Assembly: GCA_022615255.1 (NCBI GenBank)
Contig: JAKEHC010000041.1
Span: 1 to 14,893 of the forward strand
DNA length: 14,893 bases
Direction of reading: 5' to 3'
Source: Candidatus Dadabacteria bacterium
GTDB lineage: Bacteria; Desulfobacterota_D; UBA1144; Nemesobacterales; CSP1-2
The position numbers and the translations under genes are program-made. Position 1 is the stretch's first letter. Each line of letters starts with the position of its first letter. The notes beneath the pieces are model-generated. The model saw only the letters and a list, made by a program, of their open reading frames with translations, was not told where the DNA came from and searched no databases. This document shows, piece after piece, positions 9,398-14,893 of the stretch.

Positions 9398-9434
9398 AAA
9401 AAATCAAAAAATTTGTCATGCTTTTACAAACTTC
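9398..9434 (-). terminator. Weak terminator-like hairpin with T-tracts between treY and glgE
   Basis: On the minus strand, GAAGTTTGT (9434-9426) can pair with ACAAATTTT (9416-9408), nine pairs including two G-T wobbles and a single G-C pair. The loop is nine bases. The 3' arm runs into T6-GA-T6 (9411-9398). The shape is that of an intrinsic terminator, but the stem is very AT-rich and may be too weak to act, particularly if the host is a thermophile. It could give partial attenuation before glgE. Confidence 0.25.
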
Positions 9435-9441
9435 ATCCGTA

Positions 9442-10923
9442 CTACTCGGTTAAAAGTAATGTTACGGGGAAGTGTTTTAGGATTTTACCTACGGGAAGAG
9501 TTTTCTCACATTCGAGGGTGCTTGCTGTTATAGCATCCTTCCATAAAGAGGGAAAACCCTCCGGGAGGGAGATGTGCGTATCACCCCATATCTGCTGATC
9601 AAGTGGACATTCTCCTTTCTTTATCAGATAGGTTAAAAGCCGTGGTACAATAGTAATTGCGCAAGTATTTTCAAGGTTTCTCCCAAAGGCTACAATATGG
9701 TCTTTGTATTTTCCATTGACCTCGATAGGGATATAGTCCCCCTTCTCAAAGAGCTCCTTTTTTTCGTTTCTTGCTTTAAGTGCTTTATAGATTAGAAAAA
9801 GCACTATCTTTCCATCTTCCTTGGTTGAGATAAGTTCATTTATCAGATTCAGTATATCTTCTTTCTCTTTCTTCTTTATATCTCTAAGGAATCCTTTCCT
9901 TTTTTCGAAATCAACGGGGGAGCGGTTATCAGGGTCCACGAGATTAAGATCCCAGAGTTCGGTTCCCTGATAGAAATCCGGGACTCCCGGGGAAGTTATC
10001 TTGATAAGTATTTGGGAAAGAGAATTAAATATCCCGTAGAAGGCTACCCTATTTTGAAACGTCAGGAGTTCCTTTAGAAACTGATTCTTATTTGACGGTT
10101 TTAAGCTCTCATTAATAAATGAAATAAATGCTTCTTCGTAATCTGTATCAGGTTTTAGCCAATTTGTGTGGAGCTTTGCCTCTCTCACGGCCTTTATCAT
10201 GTAATTCTTTATTCTTTCTACAAAGTTATTGTATTCGTCTTCATAAAAAGGTAATGCACCTATTAGAGTTTGATAGAGGAAGTACTCATCGTTCTTATCA
10301 GGAACAATCTTACCATTTACAAGCTTCTTTATCTTTTTGTTTAACCTAGTCCACCTTTTAATGTTCATTTCCCATTCTTTTGGTATTTCGGAGAGAACAT
10401 TCATCCTTGCTCTTATATCCTCTCCTCTCTTTGTATCGTGGGTTGATGTGGCATTCATTGAATGTGGCCATAACTCAGCCCTCTTCTTGTTAAAGCGGTG
10501 AAACTCTTCTAAGGAAATACCAAATTTGTTTGGATTTCCACCAACCTCGTTAAGGGAGAGGAGTCTATTGTAAATATAAAGCGTAGTGTCTTCAAATCCC
10601 TTCGCCATAAGCGGTCCTGTAAACTGCTGAAATCTCATGATGAAATGAATACATTGATTTTTCTCCTCTTCGCTAAGATAATCTCCAAACTTAACAAGTA
10701 GAAACTGCTCGATAAAATCAAGCTCATTTAAAAGCCCCGGATTTGTATGCATAGCCTTTTTCACGGCTTCTTTTATATAAATCTCATCTCTTTCGCTGAA
10801 TACATCTTGGCCAATATATGTTCGATAAACTGGAAATAGCGCCATAACCTCAACCAGAGCCCTCCTAAGACCATAAAGCGTGATGTCGCTTCCGTGTCTA
10901 TGTTTACTGGAAACTCTCTTCAT
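9442..10923 (-). CDS. treY: Malto-oligosyltrehalose synthase (TreY), C-terminal fragment
   Basis: C-terminal half of TreY, 493 residues from the first Met, in a different frame from the N-terminal part at 10941-12236. Homology continues upstream of this Met (DIDNLAHF precedes it in frame), so the Met is only the first available start and no ribosome site is obvious. Visible conserved blocks are FPVYRTYI (30-37), NATSTHDTKRGEDIR (157-171), which carries the third catalytic Asp (163), and FYQGTELWDLNLVDPDNRSPVD near the middle of the fragment. The nucleophile and acid/base are absent because they lie in the other fragment, so this piece alone should be inactive. Together the halves give about 925-930 residues, matching the long TreY form. 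Rough GC is in the mid 30s, lower than its neighbours. Confidence 0.85.
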   Translation of the reverse strand: MKRVSSKHRHGSDITLYGLRRALVEVMALFPVYRTYIGQDVFSERDEIYIKEAVKKAMHTNPGLLNELDFIEQFLLVKFGDYLSEEEKNQCIHFIMRFQQFTGPLMAKGFEDTTLYIYNRLLSLNEVGGNPNKFGISLEEFHRFNKKRAELWPHSMNATSTHDTKRGEDIRARMNVLSEIPKEWEMNIKRWTRLNKKIKKLVNGKIVPDKNDEYFLYQTLIGALPFYEDEYNNFVERIKNYMIKAVREAKLHTNWLKPDTDYEEAFISFINESLKPSNKNQFLKELLTFQNRVAFYGIFNSLSQILIKITSPGVPDFYQGTELWDLNLVDPDNRSPVDFEKRKGFLRDIKKKEKEDILNLINELISTKEDGKIVLFLIYKALKARNEKKELFEKGDYIPIEVNGKYKDHIVAFGRNLENTCAITIVPRLLTYLIKKGECPLDQQIWGDTHISLPEGFPSLWKDAITASTLECEKTLPVGKILKHFPVTLLLTE

Positions 10924-10940
10924 GAAGTGTGCAAGGTTGT

Positions 10941-10982
10941 CTATATCTCCGCCATGTACTTTCCTATAATTAGCCTTTTTTT
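10941..10982 (-). other. Frameshift site in treY, with an upstream A7 run
   Basis: The N-terminal frame reads KRLIIGKYMAEI and stops at TAG (10943-10941). The downstream fragment is continuous in the -1 frame, where the same bases read GGDIDNLAHF. The join that best keeps TreY similarity lies right after the Met codon at 10955-10953, where one extra base in ATGGCGG would restore frame. An A7 run (T7 on the plus strand, 10976-10982) sits about seven codons upstream. Slippage there that adds one base, or a -1 ribosomal shift, would also restore the correct frame, replacing roughly eight to ten residues. Confidence 0.75.
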
Positions 10983-12236
10983 CTCAGCCACAAGATCTTC
11001 ATAAGTAATTGTTGAATCTATAAAACTTGAATATATTTTGTCGAATGTTTTTTCATTGCTTCTATCACAAAAAATCCCGTTTACATAATTCATAAACTCA
11101 TAACCCGTTGTTCCATGAACTGGCCAGAAGTGAGGTATGTCTTCTTCAACATTAAGGATTTTTTCAACAACTAGGTAAAGTTCTCCCAGATTCTCCCTCA
11201 ATCTCTTTAGATATTTAGTTGGATCATAAAGACCATCTATGTGATCTATTCTCAGCCCTGTAAACTTTCCCTGCTCAACCAGTTTAAAGACAAGGGAATG
11301 TGTATGATTAAAAACGGCTTCATCCTCTATTCTCAAGGATATAAGCTGATTTATATTGAAAAACCTTCTGTAGTTTATCTCTTCGGTAGCGACCTTCCAG
11401 AAAGATAACCTGAAATTTTGTTCTGAAAGCAAGCCATCGAGCAGGTTAAAACTCCCAGGATTTCCCTTTTCTCCATTGAAAATTTGTATATTCTCTTCGA
11501 TGAATTTCTTTATTTCATTATTTTTTAAATAGAGTTCCCACAGCATTCTCTTTATAAACTTTATTTGGTTGTATCTTTGAGTAAAATCTTCTCCTGGAGC
11601 TGGCAGGTTTTTTAGGGAGTAGAATATGCCGAGAAGCTTTATAAAATCAGGGTGCTCCTCTCCAAGCCTTTTCCTTAAGGTATTTAATTTATAGGTAATT
11701 ATGGTTAAATAAGATTGCATACTTATAGGAAATTTCAGATCGTAATAATTAATGGCAAATCCATTATGGTCGTATATTAGCCGAATTTCTCCGTCCTCAA
11801 GGGATTCTCCATAAAGTCTTCCCAAAAAGGGAGCAAGAATCCTTTTCTTTATACTGTCATAGGGGTGGTTCCAATCTACGTCAAAGAAATTAAAATAAAT
11901 AGAGCTTTCACCGCTCTCTAAGACATCCATTAGCATCTTATTTTCACCTGAGTAACTCATGTGGTTTGGAACTAAATCCTGAATCCAGCCCATTCTTTGA
12001 TTTTTTAACTCTTTTATTAGTTCCTCAAAGTCCTCGAGCGTACCCAGTGTGGGATTTAATTTGCTTAGATCAACCACATCATAACCGTGAAGGCTCCCCT
12101 CTCTAGCTTTAAAAATAGGAGAAGCGTATATGTCGGAGATTCCGAGTTCAGAGAGATATTCTACAATTTCACGTGCCTCTTTAAATCCTAAAAAGGGATT
12201 GAACTGGATTCTATATGTAGATATAGGTATTCTCAT
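10941..12236 (-). CDS. treY: Malto-oligosyltrehalose synthase (TreY), N-terminal fragment
   Basis: TreY rearranges the reducing-end alpha-1,4 bond of a maltooligosaccharide to alpha,alpha-1,1, giving maltooligosyltrehalose for TreZ. This ORF holds the first 431 residues: STYRIQFN (6-13), YASPIFKAREGSLHGYDV (37-54), LVPNHM (88-93), the nucleophile Asp331 in GLRIDHIDGLYDP and acid/base Glu358 in LVVEKIL, then GTTGYEFMNYVNGIF (375-389). It stops at a TAG just after KYMAEI. Reading on in the -1 frame gives GGDIDNLAHF and then the C-terminal fragment, so one base has been lost (or is misread) close to 10944-10953. The start is 59 bases after glgX, with only a weak purine-rich AGAGAAAG before the ATG. 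The sequence is AT-rich relative to glgX. Confidence 0.88.
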   Translation of the reverse strand: MRIPISTYRIQFNPFLGFKEAREIVEYLSELGISDIYASPIFKAREGSLHGYDVVDLSKLNPTLGTLEDFEELIKELKNQRMGWIQDLVPNHMSYSGENKMLMDVLESGESSIYFNFFDVDWNHPYDSIKKRILAPFLGRLYGESLEDGEIRLIYDHNGFAINYYDLKFPISMQSYLTIITYKLNTLRKRLGEEHPDFIKLLGIFYSLKNLPAPGEDFTQRYNQIKFIKRMLWELYLKNNEIKKFIEENIQIFNGEKGNPGSFNLLDGLLSEQNFRLSFWKVATEEINYRRFFNINQLISLRIEDEAVFNHTHSLVFKLVEQGKFTGLRIDHIDGLYDPTKYLKRLRENLGELYLVVEKILNVEEDIPHFWPVHGTTGYEFMNYVNGIFCDRSNEKTFDKIYSSFIDSTITYEDLVAEKKRLIIGKYMAEI

Positions 12237-12295
12237 CTTTCTCTTTTTTTGGAGGCTCAGGCTGGAATCGCAACCTAGTTTTCTACTTTCTCACC
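12237..12295 (-). other. Short intergenic gap, glgX to treY
   Basis: The 59 bases contain no hairpin terminator I can support. On the minus strand the gap ends in a purine stretch (A7 then GAGAAAG) before the treY ATG, a poor Shine-Dalgarno match. It also marks an abrupt drop in GC from glgX to treY, so it is a plausible junction between segments of different origin. Confidence 0.4.
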
Positions 12296-14461
12296 TTATT
12301 TGAGACGAAACAGTGCTAATGAGCGCGCCTCTAATTCGTAAATTTCACCTCCCCCAACAAGTCGGTACTCTCTTTTTCCAGTTGCTTCTCTGGTGTCTAG
12401 CACAGGCTCCCACTGTGTATTGAATTCCTGTGCTGGCAAGACGAAGGGGACAGATTCATAATGGGCGTTCAGGAGAATCAGCATAGTGTCATCTACAATC
12501 CGGTTTCCGCGTTTGTCAAGCTCATCGAGGGCATCACCAGCCAGACGGGACCCAAAGCAGCGCGTTTCTGGATTGTTCCAGTCCTCATCAGTCATCTCAT
12601 TGCCGTCGGGTCGGAACCAGGTGATGTCTTTGACCTCTGAACCACGAATCTCCCGTCCCTGGAAAAACTTCCTACGCCGGAAAACCGGATGCTCATGAAA
12701 TAGTTGAATCAAAAAGCAAGTGAATTCAAGTAGCGCCTTCCGCGGTTGATCAAGATTCCAGTCCATCCAAGAGATTTCATTGTCCTGGCAGTAGCTGTTG
12801 TTGTTTCCCTGCTGGGTTCGCCCGATTTCGTCACCCATCAGCAGCATAGGCACTCCCTGAGACAGGATCAGCGTTGCCAGGAAGTTACGCTGCTGTCTGG
12901 CACGCTGTGTCAAGATGGATGGGTCCTCGGTTGGCCCTTCTACACCACAATTCCAGCCCAGGTTCTCATTTTGGCCATCCCTGTTCTCCTCTCCATTAGC
13001 CTCGTTATGCTTTTCATTGTAGCTAACTAGGTCACGCAGGGTGAACCCATCGTGAGCTGTAACGAAGTTGATGCTAGCATAAGGCCTGCGGCCTCCATAT
13101 TCATATAGATCACTACTTCCTGTCAGGCGGTAAGCCAGCTCTCCCACCTGTCCGCTGTCTCCCTTCCAGTACCTCCGGACATTGTCCCTGTACTTGCCGT
13201 TCCACTCAGCCCAGAGAACAGGGAAGTTTCCGACCTGGTAACCTCCCATACCTATATCCCATGGCTCAGCAATGAGTTTCACCTGCGAGATCACAGGGTC
13301 CTGCTGGATAATGTCGAAGAACGCTCCGAGTCGGTCCACATCATAAAGTTCACGTGCCAGTGCTGATGCTAGGTCAAACCGGAAGCCATCCACATGCATC
13401 TCGAGTACCCAGTACCGTAGGCTATCCATTATGAGCTGGAGCGTGCGCGGGTGCGTCATGTTTAGGGTGTTGCCACAGCCGGTGTAGTCCATATAGTAAC
13501 GATGGTTATCCACCACCAAACGATAGTAAGCGGCATTGTCAATACCCCTGAAACAAAGAGTCGGTCCCATGTGGTTTCCTTCAGCAGTATGGTTATAAAC
13601 CACGTCCAGGATTACCTCGATGCCTTCACGATGGAGAGTCTTGACCATAGTCTTAAACTCCGCTACCTGTTGCCCCAAAATTCCGCTACTTGAATATCGA
13701 AACTCCGGTGCAAAGAAGCCAATTGAGCTATATCCCCAGTAGTTAGAAAGTCCACGATCCACTAGATACCTATCATCCACAAACTCGTGAACTGGCATGA
13801 TTTCCACCGCATTGATTTGTAGCGAGAGAAGATAGTCAATAACCGCCGGATGTGTAAGACCTGCATAGGTTCCTCGCAGTTCCTTCGGTAGCTCTGGATG
13901 GCGAGCCGTTAACCCCTTGACGTGTATTTCATATATGAGCGTCTTGTGCCAAGGTATACGAGGAGGAGTGTCGTCTCCCCAACTGAAGGCTGGATCTACG
14001 ACAACGCACTTCGGCATGTCAGAAGCGCTGTCTCGCTCGTCCTTAGAAAGATCTGGGTCTTCTAGATTAGTTCCTACAGTATATCCGAAAAGTGTATCAC
14101 TCCACCGAACCTCTCCAGATATTGCCTTGGCGTAAGGGTCTAAGAGGAGCTTGGCCGGATTAAACCGATGGCCAGCCTTTGGTTCATAAGGGCCATGAAC
14201 CCTGTATCCATAAAGTTCCCCTGGGCGGACATCGGGAAGATAAACGTGCCATACCTGTTGGGTTTGCTCTGGCATCTCGATTCGGGTTACTTCCTGATTC
14301 CCGTCAGGCCCATCAAACAAGCATAGTTCTACCTTGGTAGCATTCTCTGAAAAGAGTGCGAAATTGACGCCTGCTCCGTCCCAGTTTGCGCCGAGTGGAT
14401 ATGCCTTCCCTGGCCACACCCTTATTGATTTATTTTCTCGTTTGCTTTTTCTCCTCCCCAT
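12296..14461 (-). CDS. glgX: Glycogen debranching enzyme, isoamylase type (TreX/GlgX)
   Basis: Hydrolyses alpha-1,6 branch points, giving linear maltodextrins that TreY and TreZ turn into trehalose. The 721 residues fit the GlgX/TreX family. An N-terminal CBM48-like domain (YPLGANWDGAGVNFALFSENA, around 21-41) leads to the barrel: YEIHVKGLT (177-185), LDVVYNHTAEGN (285-296), nucleophile Asp363 in GFRFDLAS, acid/base Glu399 in IAEPWD and Asp471 in VTAHDGFTL. QGNNNSYCQDNEISW (551-565) is also typical. It is the first gene of the operon, with AAGGGGA (14476-14470) eight bases before the ATG. Rough GC is about 50%, clearly above treY next to it, suggesting a separate source. I call it debranching by family; its substrate choice (TreX-like or GlgX-like) cannot be read from sequence. 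The neighbours favour a TreX role. Confidence 0.93.
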   Translation of the reverse strand: MGRRKSKRENKSIRVWPGKAYPLGANWDGAGVNFALFSENATKVELCLFDGPDGNQEVTRIEMPEQTQQVWHVYLPDVRPGELYGYRVHGPYEPKAGHRFNPAKLLLDPYAKAISGEVRWSDTLFGYTVGTNLEDPDLSKDERDSASDMPKCVVVDPAFSWGDDTPPRIPWHKTLIYEIHVKGLTARHPELPKELRGTYAGLTHPAVIDYLLSLQINAVEIMPVHEFVDDRYLVDRGLSNYWGYSSIGFFAPEFRYSSSGILGQQVAEFKTMVKTLHREGIEVILDVVYNHTAEGNHMGPTLCFRGIDNAAYYRLVVDNHRYYMDYTGCGNTLNMTHPRTLQLIMDSLRYWVLEMHVDGFRFDLASALARELYDVDRLGAFFDIIQQDPVISQVKLIAEPWDIGMGGYQVGNFPVLWAEWNGKYRDNVRRYWKGDSGQVGELAYRLTGSSDLYEYGGRRPYASINFVTAHDGFTLRDLVSYNEKHNEANGEENRDGQNENLGWNCGVEGPTEDPSILTQRARQQRNFLATLILSQGVPMLLMGDEIGRTQQGNNNSYCQDNEISWMDWNLDQPRKALLEFTCFLIQLFHEHPVFRRRKFFQGREIRGSEVKDITWFRPDGNEMTDEDWNNPETRCFGSRLAGDALDELDKRGNRIVDDTMLILLNAHYESVPFVLPAQEFNTQWEPVLDTREATGKREYRLVGGGEIYELEARSLALFRLK

Positions 14462-14822
14462 CTTTCGATTCCCCTTATGTCACAAATCTTATCTAAACTT
14501 ACCTATTATCCACACAGCATGAACAATCCTGGTGATATAATCAAGAAATTGTATGAGTCCACAACATAGTGGAAGCTCCTCGTTATGAACAAGATATTTA
14601 GTAGAGACAATGTTATCCAAGTAGAAACGTGGTCTTTTAGTGTTATAGAACACGTTTTTATGAGTCTCTTGTTATATAATTCTAAAATATGGAGCAACAG
14701 AATCAGTAATTTCTTTTTTCTAAGGTTAGTGCAACTTATTGTAAGTTAGCGATTTTGTAGCAATTTAGATACTTAGAAGCAAATTATTTCTTCTGCGGTT
14801 TATTCTATTTAAATTCTCTCCA
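14462..14822. other. Gene-free right flank with operon leader and short repeats
   Basis: About 360 AT-rich bases hold no credible gene. They contain the leader of the minus-strand operon (ribosome site AAGGGGA at 14476-14470). ATGAACA, also repeated in the left flank, occurs at 14519-14525 and 14585-14591. GTTAT recurs at 14582, 14612, 14642 and 14671, spaced 30, 30 and 29 bases. An imperfect dyad pairs AGAGAC (14603-14608) with GTCTCT (14664-14669) and AAACGTG (14625-14631) with CACGTTT (14651-14657). From 14690 to 14822 I see nothing beyond AT-rich sequence. No integrase remnant is recognisable. Confidence 0.55.
14535..14564 (-). promoter_or_regulatory. Possible sigma-70-like promoter for the operon
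   Basis: On the minus strand TTGTGG (14564-14559) and TTATAT (14540-14535) are separated by 18 bases, placing a start about 65-70 bases before glgX. The match is weak and the sequence AT-rich, so chance is possible. A GATAAT at 14510-14505 is an alternative -10 but lacks a matching -35. Confidence 0.25.
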
Positions 14823-14862
14823 AAGCTAGAGGTCGCGGGTTCGAATTCAGCATCGCCCGCCA
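14823..14862 (+). repeat. Degenerate duplicate of the tRNA 3' end; candidate right attachment site
   Basis: Identical to bases 1-40 at 37 of 40 positions, in the same orientation, including the encoded CCA. Differences are at 14827, 14847 and 14849. The last two fall in the T-stem, producing a G-A mismatch and a G-T wobble, so this is not a working tRNA end. No tRNA 5' half precedes it. This is the expected remnant of the original tRNA end pushed away by an element that brought its own copy. Confidence 0.8.
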
Positions 14863-14893
14863 TTAAAAAATGCCAGGGATATTACGTTAACGA

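Noticed and set aside
14506..14697. 63-residue ORF on the minus strand in the right flank
   Set aside because: It has no recognisable domain or ribosome site, and it overlaps the repeats and candidate promoter. AT-rich DNA of this length often has such ORFs.
48..14886. Resemblance of CAGGAACTTACG (48-59) to CAGGGATATTACG (14874-14886) just after each tRNA repeat
   Set aside because: It needs a mismatch and an indel and lies at unequal distance from the two repeats, so it does not extend the direct repeat convincingly.

Overview
This window is a compact, single-strand cluster for trehalose and alpha-glucan (glycogen-like) metabolism. Reading along the minus strand from right to left, the order is treX/glgX, treY (split in two by a frameshift), glgE, a treS-maltokinase fusion, glgB, treZ. 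All are recognisable GH13-family enzymes with their catalytic residues visible, and they fill bases 206-14461 with very short gaps. The organism is most likely a bacterium: genes have Shine-Dalgarno sites, the cluster is tightly packed, and GlgE and TreS-maltokinase fusions are essentially bacterial. Composition is low to moderate GC. I cannot name the phylum from the sequence.

Layout: 1-40 is the 3' part of a tRNA gene whose 5' half lies off the window. 41-205 is gene-free and carries short repeats. 206-14461 is the gene cluster. 14462-14822 is a gene-free flank that holds the likely promoter for the cluster plus several short repeats. 14823-14862 is a second, degenerate copy of the same tRNA 3' end in the same orientation (37 of 40 bases identical, T-stem broken). 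This arrangement is what is left when an element inserts into the 3' end of a tRNA gene. The window may therefore show a complete, roughly 14.8-kb metabolic island with both ends, but no integrase gene is present.

How the genes fit together: TreS isomerises trehalose to maltose. The fused maltokinase makes maltose 1-phosphate with ATP. GlgE polymerises that into alpha-1,4-glucan, and GlgB adds branches. TreX/GlgX debranches the glucan, TreY converts the reducing end to a trehalosyl unit, and TreZ releases trehalose. Together this is a closed trehalose-glucan loop. There is no otsA/otsB, glgC/glgA or phosphorylase here, so sugar must enter from elsewhere. The treY frameshift separates its catalytic residues. 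If it is real and not corrected during expression, the return arm is broken and the island would only convert trehalose into glucan.

Base composition is mosaic on rough hand counts of sampled lines: treX/glgX about 50% GC, glgB in the mid 40s, treY in the mid 30s. This suggests the cluster was assembled from pieces of different origin.
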